From: Euglena gracilis
Taxonomy: Eukaryota > Euglenida > Euglenophyceae > Euglenales
Direction: 5' to 3'
Assembly: GCA_039621445.1 (NCBI GenBank)
Contig: CP154957.1
Coordinates: 6,008,504 to 6,072,503, forward strand
Length of the DNA: 64,000 nucleotides
The notes below the pieces were generated by a model. It was not told the origin of the DNA. It saw only the letters and a program-made list of their open reading frames with translations, and made no database searches. Of the stretch, positions 54,511 to 64,000 are shown in pieces. How positions within the stretch are numbered: the stretch's first letter is position 1; each line of letters opens with the position of its first letter. The position numbers and the translations under genes were made by a program.

Positions 54511-54971
54511 TAGGGCTGTTTCGATTAATCGATTAATCGATTAACCGTTCGTCGTCGCCGATTAATCGAATCGTTCGGCCCATGGCAATTAATCGTTCAT
54601 TGTGGATGTAAACCACAATAGGCACAATATTTGTTGAAATCAACAAAAATTTGTGGGGTAGTCAGTCATATAGCACACTACTTGCTGGCACACCATGAAA
54701 ATGGTTGTTAAAAGTGGCCACGACTCAGTGAACGTGCCCGTGAAACATCGCGCGATTCTGATTAAGATACAGCAGTTCCTAATAAGCTTCGTTCTGCCAT
54801 GTTGAAAGAGAATGAAACAAAAATTCGTCGACGAGCACACAAAGAAATGGTCTATGTTCGATATTAGAATTTCTCAGGCAAGCGACCAATTAATCGTTAA
54901 TCGTCCGAGACACCCCGATTAATCGCGATTAATCGCTCGCCAGCACGAAACGATTAATTGGCACAACCCTA
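54511..54971. mobile_element. 461-bp hAT-like MITE with CGATTAATCG words
   Basis: CCCCCAC repeated at 54504-54510 and 54972-54978. Ends TAGGGCTGTTTCGATTAATC and, inverted, TAGGGTTGTGCCAATTAATC. CGATTAATCG palindromes cluster at both sides. No coding capacity. Confidence 0.8.
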
Positions 54972-55114
54972 CCCCCACCCACCTAGCCCGGCGCAGGACC
55001 CCCCCTCAGCATTCAGAACTTTATTTTATTTTTCTTTAGAAAATGTCTTCTTCGGATTCTGATGGCAAATCACAATCTACTGCTGCTGCTACTGCTGCTG
55101 CCATGGAATTGAAG

Positions 55115-55970
55115 CAGGGTTTTTCACCGGTTCGTGCCACGAACAATCACGAACAATCACGAACCAGCACGAACTTGAGACTTTGGCAAAATCACGAACA
55201 ATCACGAACCATCACGAACAATCACGAACCTGATTTTTTTTATCACCCTTGCAGAAATGTCTTCTTCTGAGAATGGCGGTGTTGTTCAATCAACCAAACA
55301 GAAAAGATAATGGAAGAGAGGTGGAAAAATGACTCCTCAAAAGCGTGCCGTGCCGCCCAGGTGTCATACCTATCTTGTTTTTATTTCCCCCCTTTTGGCA
55401 CGTTTTCCAGTTTGGTGGAGTGATGGAAGTGAGAGGTTTGGAAATGTGGTGCAGTGTTTGCCATGTTTCAGTGCACTGGGCCGAGAACACACATGCAAAG
55501 CAACATATTTCATTGTCAACTCACAAGGACAACCTCTTTCACAAACCAAAGATTGTGGAAACACCTGGTCCATTAGCTGAATTGTTGGATGCACCCAAAG
55601 GGGCCCAGGCACAGGAAGGGGGGGGGTCCCACGGGACCCCCCTGTCGAGTTCCGAACTCAACCAGACAAAGGGGGGGAGGGGGGTTTGGGACCCGAACTC
55701 GACTGCCTCCAAACATGACGTGGTGGCATTTTGTTTGTTTCAATATATTTTTGTATTTTTGCTTTCCCCATTAACCTAAATATTTAGATTAAAAGAGACA
55801 CAAGAAGCCAAAGTACAAGAGGAAACACCAATTTCGCCGAGGAAAACAGAAAACCGGGCGGTTTTTTGGAAGCACGAACAATCACGAACAATCACGAACA
55901 ATCACGAACAATCACGAACAATCACGAACTGGATTTCAGGCTTCCTAGCACGAACCGGTGGTAAACCCTG
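55115..55970. mobile_element. CAGGG-ended element with 10-bp CACGAACAAT arrays
   Basis: ATTGAAG repeated at 55108-55114 and 55971-55977. Ends CAGGGTTTTTCACCGGTTCG and, inverted, CAGGGTTTACCACCGGTTCG: two mismatches. CACGAACAAT repeats at 10-bp period at 55138-55232 and 55874-55930, same orientation. Confidence 0.88.
55258..55640 (+). pseudogene. Zinc-finger exon relic in the 55115 element
   Basis: ATG at 55258 after TTGCAGAA: MSSSENGGVVQSTKQKR then TAA. Downstream, after a possible intron ending TTTTCCAG at about 55410, VRGLEMWCSVCHVSVHWAEN and THAKQHISLSTHKDNL give CxxC...H-x5-H. This is the arrangement of BED- or C2H2-like fingers near the N-terminus of hAT-type and related transposases, suiting the CAGGG ends. 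No catalytic domain follows. MSSS starts here and at 55043 suggest related source genes. Confidence 0.4.
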
Positions 55971-56382
55971 ATTGAAGAAGAAGGAAACGTGGGGGGAAGT
56001 CAACCCCACAGAGTCGTGCAGCTCAGTACCCTGGACAATTCGAAGTGCGTGGAGACCAGGCTTTACCTTGAAGATTTGCAGTCTCCCCCCCCCCCCCACA
56101 AGGAAGGGGGCCTGGGCTGCAGCTAGTGAACGGCGCCAAGCACCAGGATTTTGAACCCCAAAGCTTGCCAAAATGTCTTTCTTTGTCTCTCAGATTTTTT
56201 CTATCACAAAAAGCATTGTTCTTCCTGCCGCCATCCCAGCACTCCATCATTTAGCTGAAAACCGGGCAAATTTTTGGCACCACGAATAATCACGAATAAT
56301 CACAAATAATCACGAATAATCACGAATAATCACGAATGAGAAATGACAGTCCCAACCACGAATGGGAGGGAAACCCTGCTGC

Positions 56383-57019
56383 ATAAGGGTGACTAATAGG
56401 GGGGGGGTGACTAACTAGGGGGGGGGCATGGTAACTAGTGGTGTTCGCTTCTTTGAGTCCATTTGGATTGTGGATTAATTCTGACGGTTGCCTGTGTGTT
56501 GTTACGTGCTCCACACGTTCATGAGAGCTGCGTAGGCTGGGCTGAGCACTGGACTGTAGCGGGACAGGCACAAGCACATCACAACAAAAACTTGCCGATA
56601 AACCCAGGAATTTTTTCCGTTCTGCTTTTTCTGGGTATTCCACTGTGTCGTATCAAGGGGAAATGGATGAGAAAGGGACTTCAGTGCCCGAGGAAATTCC
56701 CAGTGACGGGCACCCTAATTCCCAACCGTGGTCAGCAGTCTTTCATGGCATGAGTGAAAAGCCGGTGAATGCGCACATGCGCAAAAAATCGCACATGGGC
56801 CCCAGGCCAAAAAAAATTTTTTGAAGGGAAATATTTTTCTTAAAAAAAACACCAATTTTGGCCATCGGAATTTTTTTTGATTGTTGCCATCCATGAAAAG
56901 TGCCCTAGAATGCCCAAAAACAACCTTGAAACCCCTAAGAATTGGGGCAGGGGGCAAAATTTGGGCGTAAAACGACCCCCCCCCCCCGAGTTAGTCACCC
57001 CCCCCTATTAGTCACCCTT
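56383..57019. mobile_element. TIR element with AAGGGTGACTAATAGG ends
   Basis: AAGGGTGACTAATAGGGGGG / GGTGACTAACT at 56383-56418 matches the right end, inverted, at about 56980-57019 with one difference over some 40 bp. Further GGTAACTAACTGGGG copies lie just outside at 57045. No duplication or gene recognised. Confidence 0.7.
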
Positions 57020-57300
57020 GGCCAAATTCCCCTCCCAAGGGGGTAACTAACTGGGGGGGGGGCCTTGACACCTGCCATCGCCGAGCCCAGGGTTTTCCAT
57101 GTTGCTACGGTGTGGTGTTTCAGGGTGTGGTACCAGATCTGGTGCCGCGACATGGTTGCTCAGGGTGATTCCGCTGGTTCATCTCCCCCTCACACACCCA
57201 TGTTCTGCAAGCCCGAAACCACATCATAGCGGTGCACAGCTCGCATTCATGGCAGGCAAACAACAGGCCATACCCAGTGTGTCCTTCAACATCAATGCGC
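57020..57300. other. Short unassigned segment
   Basis: Between two elements. Text is coding-like in places (57100-57290) but no family is recognised. Confidence 0.3.
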
Positions 57301-57530
57301 GTGGGGGGGTTGGTACACCCCTCCCCCCCCCCTCTCCGAGGGCTCGCCACGCCATTTACCCCCCCCCCCCCTAGCCGGACCCCCTCGCCACGCCACCCAA
57401 CACATTTTTCATTGTACAACCATGGTCCACCCCCCCCCCCCCCATCCGAGACCCCCTCGCCACGCCATTTTCCGGCCATTTCCCCCCCCCCTATTCGGAC
57501 CCCCTCGCCACGGCGTACCAACCCCCCGTG
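57301..57530. mobile_element. G/C-run MITE with GTGGGGGGGTTGG ends
   Basis: Ends GTGGGGGGGTTGGTAC and GTACCAACCCCCCGTG. TGCGC at 57296-57300 and 57531-57535 may be a 5-bp duplication. Three CCCCCTCGCCACGCC blocks lie inside. Related to 15084-15183. Confidence 0.65.
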
Positions 57531-57794
57531 TGCGCATTCCCCCATCCCATAGCCTGTGTCCATTCCAAAAAATGTGCACCTGCGCATTCTTTGAGGCCCC
57601 CAAAACGCGCAGGTGCGCATTCGTCAGCCCTTCTACTCGGTAACACCCCAATTGTTTCGACCTTGAGAGGGCCGTGTCTCTGTGGTTGCAAGGAGTTCCA
57701 TCTCATGCTCATCCCAGGTTCACCAGGCCCTGCCCCCGGAAGCCATCAGCACACATCGGTGTACACAAGGGGGCACACCAAGATCTTGTCCTGT

Positions 57795-58022
57795 GTCACC
57801 CGGGGGTGTTCCCCCCGCGGCCCCCCCGCGGGCCCCCCCCCCCGCCCCCCCCCCCCCCCCCCCCGTCCCGGATTTTGGCCGGGCACGTTTTTTGGTCTAC
57901 CAAAGGAAAATTACTTACAAATTTAGGTGACGCTAAAGCCTAACCCTAACCCTAAACCTAACCCCGCGTTCCCCCGCCGCCCCCCCCCCCCCCCCGCGTC
58001 CCGAACCACCCCCCCCCCGTGT
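57795..58022. mobile_element. GACGCGGGGG-family MITE (inverted) with a telomere-like insert
   Basis: C-rich arm, then GGCACGTTTTTTGGTCTACC, AAAGGAAAATTACTTACAAA, TTTAGGTGACGC. Compared with 28970-29120 and 58975-59120, the GTG-rich right half is replaced from about 57934 by TAACCCTAACCCTAAACC then TAACCCCGCG and more C-run arms. Confidence 0.65.
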
Positions 58023-58210
58023 TCCGCATGCTGTGTAGAGAGTGTCGAGTATGGGGGGTCGGCACACCCCCCCCACCGACCCCCTTGCCACGCCATGTCA
58101 GGCCCACCAGAGAACTTTTTTTTGCAAACCCCCCCCCACCCCCCCCCGGACCCCCTTGCCACGCCAAACCCCCCCCCAGCCGGACCCCTTGCCACTGCGT
58201 GTTTCCAGCC
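58023..58210. mobile_element. G/C-run MITE related to 57301-57530
   Basis: GGGGGGTCGGCACACCCCCC, CCCCTTGCCACGCCA (three times) and C-run blocks; borders imprecise. Confidence 0.5.
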
Positions 58211-58967
58211 ACGCACCTTGCCACCACAGTCGTCGGGAAACAGCCATAAACAGCATGATACGCAGTTGAGTTGAACTAGTAAACAGGGGGTGGTCCCCGT
58301 GGTCTTGTTAAATCCAAACAGCTCATTTTTGTGGTGTTTACACCCAGTCTGGAAGAGACATTAAACCATCCGAAATGCGCACCTGCGCACTCCGTTTCGG
58401 ATCCAAAATGCGCACCTGCGCACTCCGCTTCGGATATGCCCGGATTTCACTAAAACTGTCAGAATTTTGTGACTCAACAAAAGTGCATTCCCGGCCGTCT
58501 AAGATTGGCCAAATGGAGGGGGGTAAGAGAGGAGGGTTGACGGGGCGCAATGCCAGAAAAGAACCATTTCTGGGGGGGTGCGGACCCACTACGGAACAAG
58601 TGCCAAAAATTTGAAACCGTGTCTGGGGGCTCCGGCTTCACGCTAAAGTCAAGGGGCTGGGTGGCGAAAGGTTCCTGGGGGGGGAGGAAATTTTTAAGGT
58701 TTGCTATAATGTGATTTTTTGGTGCTTTTTGGAATCCCGAATCGGGTTCAGAGTGCCATAAAGCACAAAGCGCTTATTTTAAAGGGGTGTTTCCCCCGCC
58801 GAATTCTGTGGCCATCTGTTGAAAGCCCTTGAGAAGAGCTTTCAATTGATGGCCTCAGAAGTATTGAATCTACCAATTTCGACTGGCGGCCAATTTGGGC
58901 CAACGTCGCACAAAACTGCCCCAAACACATTTTTAGGAGAATTGTCTGATTGGTCTGATTTCACTGG
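58211..58967. other. Unassigned sequence
   Basis: It contains two tandem copies of AAATGCGCACCTGCGCACTC around 58375-58430, a word also found near 57570-57620. TTGAAAGCCCTTGAGAAGAG at 58817 resembles the foldback interior. No gene. Confidence 0.35.
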
Positions 58968-59120
58968 GGGTGGTTCGGGACGCGGGGGGGACGCGGGGGG
59001 GGAACCATGGCCCAACCATCCCCACACGTTTTCTTTGGCGTCACCCAAATTTGCATGTAATTTTCGTTTGGTCGACCAAAAAACGTGCCCGGCCGAAATC
59101 CGTGGCGCGGGGGGGACGCC
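58968..59120. mobile_element. GACGCGGGGG-family MITE
   Basis: GGGACGCGGGGGGGACGCGG left arm, TCTTTGGCGTCACCCAAATT, GGTCGACCAAAAAACGTGCC, then GGCGCGGGGGGGACGCC. Close copy of 28970-29120, same orientation. Confidence 0.75.
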
Positions 59121-59210
59121 ATAGTGGGCTTTTTGTTTTGTTTACTATAACCTTCTGATAGTTCCCCCCCCCCACGGAGTCGAAAACTAGGGGGGGGGGA
59201 ACTTTCGACC

Positions 59211-59409
59211 GGTTTGGCCTCCCAGGTCATCTAACCAACCCGCTGGGGAGGGAGAGGGGGACGAGCTTGATGTAGATGATGGCCTGGACACTGAGCGTCA
59301 TGACGACGCTCCGGCCGAGGCTGTTGATGCCATAGCTGAGCGTTTGGATGCTGAGCTTGCAGCCCAGCTCCATGCCCAACTCAACAATTTGCGCCCTCGT
59401 CGCAAGTGA
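59211..59409 (+). CDS. Probable C-terminal exon, unknown acidic/helical protein
   Basis: An open frame without a start reads SSNQPAGEGEGDELDVDDGL, DTERHDDAPAEAVDAIAERL, DAELAAQLHAQLNNLRPRRK then TGA (59407-59409). An acidic stretch followed by an amphipathic helix and a basic tail looks like a real protein end and is unlike the flanking sequence. The upstream exon would be beyond the G/C-rich element. Family unknown. Confidence 0.4.
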
Positions 59410-60775
59410 CCCTGCTAAAAATGGTCTCCCCTTGGCTTCATGTTCCCCTCCTTGCAGTGATCCACGCTTTCCTGGGACTCGATTTTTTTGGGGGGGGAAA
59501 CTTTCAGACGGGTCGCCATTTTCTTAGACGGCGCTAAAGGGTATGATCGAAAATCAGCGGTTCCCAAAAAATGGCCACTTTTTCGAGGCGTCGGTGTGGG
59601 GCCACGGCTCCGCGCGACGTTTTTCCACGGCTCACCCAGGGCCGGTGCTGTGTGCTGGCTGGGTGTTCCCCCTGTGTGTGGGTTTTGCGGCGGTGCCACC
59701 GCGGCCCTGGTTTGAGTGCGGGTCCCAACGCTGCCCAACGTCAATTTTCGTGGAGGGGGGGTGAAACACACTTTCCTTCCCCCCCTGAACTTTTTTCCAA
59801 AAGACTTTTTGGATGTCTGAACCCCCCCTTTTTTGAAATTGGTCGGGGCCTCGGACAGGTTGGGGTCAACGAGCCAAAGTTGCAGGGGCGGGCGTCAAAG
59901 TTGATGTGCGTCTTCATTCTCTCCGTGGGTGTCAACAGATGAAGTCCAAGTTGCCACATTGCTTCAAAATGCAGAATGGTTTTTTTGGCAGCACATACCT
60001 TTTTGTTCCCACTGCCCATTTTGCAAGCCCCTATTTGCAGGGTGGGGGTCATCTTTTAAATTTAGGAACCACAGTTCCCAATTTTTTTGATCGATCCTGT
60101 AGTCAAGGTACTGGTGTTCTACTTCATGTCATGGGGGGGGCTTTCAAAGAAATGGGTGTAGCAATGGAAAGCGACTAGCCTTGAATTGCAAATGATCTTG
60201 ACATGGCCCCATTTCCAATGTTTTGCGAAGGTCACATTTCCTGTTTGGCCTTTGAATAATCGGGGCAATGGTTGGGAAGTTTTGGGAACCACGGTTCCCA
60301 ATTTTTTTTTTGCACTGCCCATTGATTTCCTCTTTTTCTGCTTTTTTGGGGGGTTTGCCATCAGATGAAGCACCTTTTTTGCTGTTTTCATTGGCACAGT
60401 GGTACATCACACATATGAGAAGTGCAAGTGATAGAAGGTCATTGCAACGCCAAGGCCTGCAATTGTTTCCCCTCTCGCACCTTCAGGATTTGCGTTAAGG
60501 GTAAACCGGAAAGTCGCCATTTGCAAAGCGCCAAATGAATTTTTTTTATGCTGTGAGGGATTGTGAAGTTCGAGGGTTGGCTTTTGGGAGTGCTAAAATT
60601 GGGTTGTGGTGCTAGCTGCAGTAGCAACAACTGGGTTGGGATTAGAGGTGTGATCCAGCCACATTTTTAGTTCGGTTATCCCATTGCTTGCCAAGAGTGG
60701 CAATTTCTCACGCCAAGAAACCCCAAAATACAATGGTCCTCCACGATAGAGAGGCGTTGGGACGCAGGCATGCAA
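59410..60775. other. Unassigned sequence with GGAACCACGGTTCCC words
   Basis: GGAACCACAGTTCCCAATTT (60065) and GGAACCACGGTTCCCAATTT (60287) recur, and GGAACCATGGTTCCCAAATT occurs at 63241. Each is a near-palindrome followed by T-rich sequence. No gene is supported. Confidence 0.4.
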
Positions 60776-61524
60776 GCACCCAAGACATACATCCGCCAAA
60801 GTTTATTGCCGTGAAATGTTAGTTGTGCAATGTTAAACCAAGAAACCACTTCCAAAGAACCTTGCTTTGGGCCGTATATTCAGATTGAAAACTGCTTCCA
60901 ACCATAAGTATGCTCGCTGTCCCCGTGTGGGTGGTTTATCGGACCCAATTGCAACCATGCATGTGCATCGTCTGGAAGCTGCATCCCAGAGGGGTGGCCA
61001 ACCCAAAACTGACTCCAGGAAATATTCTAACCTCAATTTTCTTCAATCCTTTTTGCCATTGTCTTTCTTAAAACTCTGGCCACCTCAGGAGGGGGGGGGA
61101 GGGCTTTTGTACTTTGGTCATTCCACACCCCCCAATCAGATGTTATTGTGCACCCGTGTTGGTCAGGATGGGATTTACAAACGTGAACCCAAGGCGTTCA
61201 CACCTAAATAGTCCTTTTGCACATCACCTTTTGGGTTGCTCAATGGTTGCGGTGCGGGATCAATTCACTATTTTTTTTCAAAAATATATTTGTCCCACCG
61301 TGGCAAAGAAATCTGGTGCCTTGGTGAAACATACATAAGTCTGTTATTTGTGGATTAAGTTTGCAAACAAGCGATGTTGTATGGCTTGGAAACTCTTCTG
61401 AAACACGGGAGAAGGAAGGCGCGGGACTCCATTTTATTGGTCACATTTTAGCTGAGTTAAGACATCGTGCACAACTAACATTTCACGGCAATAAACTTTG
61501 GCGGATGTATGTCTTGGGTGCATG
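60776..61524. repeat. Inverted repeat of about 57 bp bounding 0.75 kb
   Basis: CAAGCACCCAAGACATACAT, CCGCCAAAGTTTATTGCCGT, GAAATGTTAGTTGTGC at 60776-60832 recurs inverted at about 61468-61524 nearly unchanged. This may be a TIR element. The interior has no recognised gene. Confidence 0.75.
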
Positions 61525-64000
61525 ATGGAGCGGAGTATGCGCTCTGGAAAGTCATCAAACAAGGGAACGTGGAACATTGCACATAGAAAGTCATGACCTC
61601 AAGGAACAGGCAGTTTGTGCTATTTTGGTGGGCTGTGCGTTCCATGGCGTTAATGTGATGTATGGCATGTGAACGAATGTGCATATCAATGCAAGAAAAA
61701 GATGGGAACAAGTCTGCCAAAGTCTGCATGACAATTGAACAAAAATTTGTTTTTTGGCTGGTACCCAGGAATTAACAAGTGCATTTTGGATGACAAAGCT
61801 CAAGGTGGTTTTTTCAAAAGTGCATATTTTTTTGAACAAGCCAGTTATTATCCTCGAAGTGTTCTCTGAAGCATGTGGTGGGATGACTTATTTGCATTTG
61901 GACAAGAGCCCTGTCTTCCCCCCGAAGAAAGCAGATTTTTCAACAAATTTGAACGAAGGTGATTTTTTCCATTGCTCATTTTCCAATCCATCCATCAAAT
62001 CATTTCGTCATACAAATTTGCAGAGAAATTCTGGGCATCCCAGAATTTCTCAATTTGGAAGATTTTTTCCTTCAATTGTATTCATTGTACAGAAGTTTTA
62101 GCCATGCTTTTCTCTCGGCCGCTAGCGAACAATCCCGTCATCAAAGAGTCAGACCATGTGAGCCCCAGGGCTCAAAATCAAAGTTGCATGTTGGACACAC
62201 ACCAACGTTCCTCTCATCACTTTGAGGACCGTGGTTTTAATTTTTGACATTCCATCACGTTTTGGGACCACTGTGTCCATAAAGAGAAAAGAACAGTTTT
62301 TATTACAGTACCAATTTTGCTATCACAGTGAGGGGTGACAACATCCATTTTCCCAAGCATGGGCCATCCACCGTGGTTGGTTTGGTTTGAAGCCTCTTCC
62401 CCATTGCGCACCTGTGCAGTTGTAGCTTTGCTGATTTTCCTCCAATCAAGATTTCATGTTGCTGTCCAGTGTCCAAGATGTGGCAGCCACTTAAAGCTTA
62501 GCGCCATCATGGATGCTGGTGGGATTTAAAATGGTTGCCTTTGTTAGGCAATATATTTCTTCTCGTGTTTTTTTTGGCCCCAGACCCAAAAAACAAGAAT
62601 TTGCTTAATTCTCCAAGGTCTATGGCCAGTTGTAGCCCAAATCAAAACTAGGATTACAAGTTGACAACAGGCAAATCTTGTTTCACTCATCAAAAGACAA
62701 AAAAACACATACAGCCGTTCATCTCCTGGAGTCCAAACAAAAATGTACAGACCATATTTGAAGACTGCAAGGGCCCAAACAAAGGCGCTCGGGGTAAGAC
62801 CACGCGCCTTTGAATCTCATTTCATGCAAACTTTATGGGATACTCCACAACTAAGCGCACCAAGCGCACTTTTCCGGGTGCTGCAAGCCTTTGGTGGTGT
62901 CGTCCCCGTAACCCCCCTGCCCTGTGAACCCGTGACCCGACCCGCAATGACCCGGATTCGGGACCCCAGAAGTTCGAGGAAACACCAAGTCTAAAGCAAA
63001 TTTCCAGCATTTTTTTGTCCTTTTTGACAATTCTGCAAAGCTGCTGCGAACCCCCATTTCTTCCCCCGTGACCCCCCCCGCCATGCCCCCCTGTGACCCT
63101 ACCCCCTTCTTCTCAAGCTTTTTTTTTGCCATTCTGCCTTCTTAAGGTACAAACAATTTCCCCTTCCCCCCCTTTTTCCTTTCTCAGGGAGCATGGGCTC
63201 CTGACACAATCTGGGCCATTCTTGTCAAACAAAAAAATAGGAACCATGGTTCCCAAATTTGAATTTTCCTTTTTGTCCATTAAAATATGGACCACTTTTC
63301 TCCAATGATTTTCAATGTGCTCATCAAATGAAGATCTCTCGTTTGAAATCCAGAATCTCAAAGATTTTGTGGGATATTTTGCATTTTTTTTGGTAGTGAA
63401 GGTTGGGGCTGTTGTTGGGGATATTATTTGTGTTGTTGCTCAGCCTGACCATTTGATACATTACAAATTGCTCTTTTTTGACTTTCAGCCGAAAGTCAAA
63501 GGCTTCCAAGGGATATCGGGTGGCATGTTGATGAATCTGCTCATGTGGGAGGCCGCCAGTTTTATTGGAATCGCCTTATGTTTGACTCTTGTTTTGTGCA
63601 CCATGGCGTGCTGAGAAGCTCGGAGGATCCGTCGGATCAATCTGTGATGGTTGTCTAATGATGGACAAAACTCATCACCGTGGGAGCAATGCAGCTCTAC
63701 ATGTGCTTCTGCCATTGCAATTGGGGCAGGAGGCTCCCATTCACATGTGCAGGGCAACAAGGAAGGTTGTAGACAGTGGATTGAGAAGTGGAAGCGGCCC
63801 ACAAGGAAATACCCAGACCATAGGACCACTGTTCTCCATCCCACGCCAGTGTCTTTCCGCCATCCACCCTGCTTTTGCAAGTTGAAGCAGAAGCAGCATC
63901 ACTGCTATCCCAATTCAACATCCGAATCTCTTTTCCAGAGTGCATTCCCCTTAGCCTTGCTGCTGAAAAGTTCTTCATGGGAACGGTGTTTGGTTCCTCA
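61525..64000. other. Unassigned sequence, no supported gene
   Basis: Several open stretches, for example 61754-62101, 62335-62529 (ends VQCPRCGSHLKLSAIMDAGG) and 63315-63885, have balanced composition but show no motif I recognise and no consistent splice structure. They may include exons of host genes running out of the window. Confidence 0.3.

Larger units (their letters stand above)
55043..56154 (+). pseudogene. ORF start in the 54202 element, interrupted
   Basis: ATG at 55043 after a TTTCTTTAG acceptor-like tract: MSSSDSDGKSQSTAAATAAA, MELK. Skipping 55115-55970 continues KKETWGEVNPTESCSSVPWT and IRSAWRPGFTLKICS up to about 56080, where a C13 run intervenes. Function unknown; too short and degraded to classify. 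Confidence 0.35.
54202..56378. mobile_element. CAGGG-ended element with 10-bp CACGAATAAT arrays
   Basis: Ends CAGGGATTCCCTCTGATTCG (54202) and, inverted, CAGGGTTTCCCTCCCATTCG (56378): three mismatches in 20, with TGG following on both. CACGAATAAT repeats with a 10-bp period at 54236-54330 and 56280-56335, same orientation. No duplication was found at the flanks. It carries the start of an ORF at 55043 (MSSSDSDGKSQST, then a poly-Ala run) and is cut there by the next element. Confidence 0.75.

Noticed and set aside
54604-54900. Possible gene inside the 461-bp MITE
   Set aside because: Only short frames; the element is too small and has no motif.
54202-56378. Target duplication of the 54202-56378 element
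   Set aside because: Flanks GCATGGGA and CTGCATAA do not match; the termini are convincing but the insertion site is not proven.
61754-63885. Host genes in the last 2.5 kb
   Set aside because: Open stretches exist but have no recognisable domain and no phase-consistent splice pair.

Overview
The window is eukaryotic nuclear DNA from an organism I cannot name, most likely a repeat-rich protist or alga. The evidence is GT-AG introns in two host genes, a eukaryotic-style purine gene broken into small exons, non-LTR retroelements with restriction-like endonuclease ends, and no bacterial gene organisation. Host coding sequence is sparse. Only two host genes are well supported: the 3' exons of a phosphoribosylamine-glycine ligase (purD/GARS, + strand, 2701-4068) and the last three exons of an unidentified coiled-coil protein (- strand, 16929-15997).

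Layout. 1-5.7 kb: purD tail, intronic and intergenic sequence, one weak broken frame. 5.7-15 kb: low-complexity sequence, a dispersed 0.2-kb duplicate and an inverted family of degenerate repeats. 16-17 kb: the coiled-coil gene. 17.2-25.7 kb: three related terminal-inverted-repeat elements that each carry a PHD-finger gene, interleaved with palindromic foldback elements. 25.8-28.2 kb: an element with long inverted repeats and a 10-bp target duplication, loaded with a minisatellite. 28.25-31.1 kb: a long-TIR element full of microsatellites, G-rich blocks and a long palindrome. 31.5-53.4 kb: a nested cluster of endonuclease-bearing non-LTR retroelements. 53.6-59.2 kb: CAGGG-ended DNA elements with 10-bp subterminal arrays and G/C-run MITEs. 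59.2-64 kb: one probable C-terminal exon, an inverted repeat and sequence I cannot assign.

The centre of the window is a nest of insertions whose order can be read from target-site duplications. Retroelement A (+, from 31573 to 51232) is cut by a 403-bp element (TSD CCCAACCC), a 13.2-kb CAGGG element (TSD CATCAGAC) and a 2.8-kb CAGGG element (TSD CCCAAAA). Removing each one rejoins the reading frame exactly. The 13.2-kb insertion contains retroelement B (-). B is cut by a 5.96-kb element (TSD CATTGACGGC) that carries about 70 copies of a 77-bp satellite. Removing that element gives an uninterrupted frame of 1,753 codons with three 2A-like motifs, a reverse transcriptase, a zinc knuckle and a restriction-like endonuclease. 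The 2.8-kb insertion holds further elements nested to five levels.

The most unusual points are: (1) two separate long-TIR elements whose cargo is a satellite array; (2) CAGGG-ended elements with 10-bp-period arrays in the same orientation at both ends; (3) a family of PHD-finger genes in short TIR elements, with a conserved +1 frame change; (4) a retroelement polyprotein with serial 2A-like motifs; (5) the density of G or C runs of 8-14 nt at element ends. No DNA transposase was recognised, so all the DNA elements look non-autonomous.
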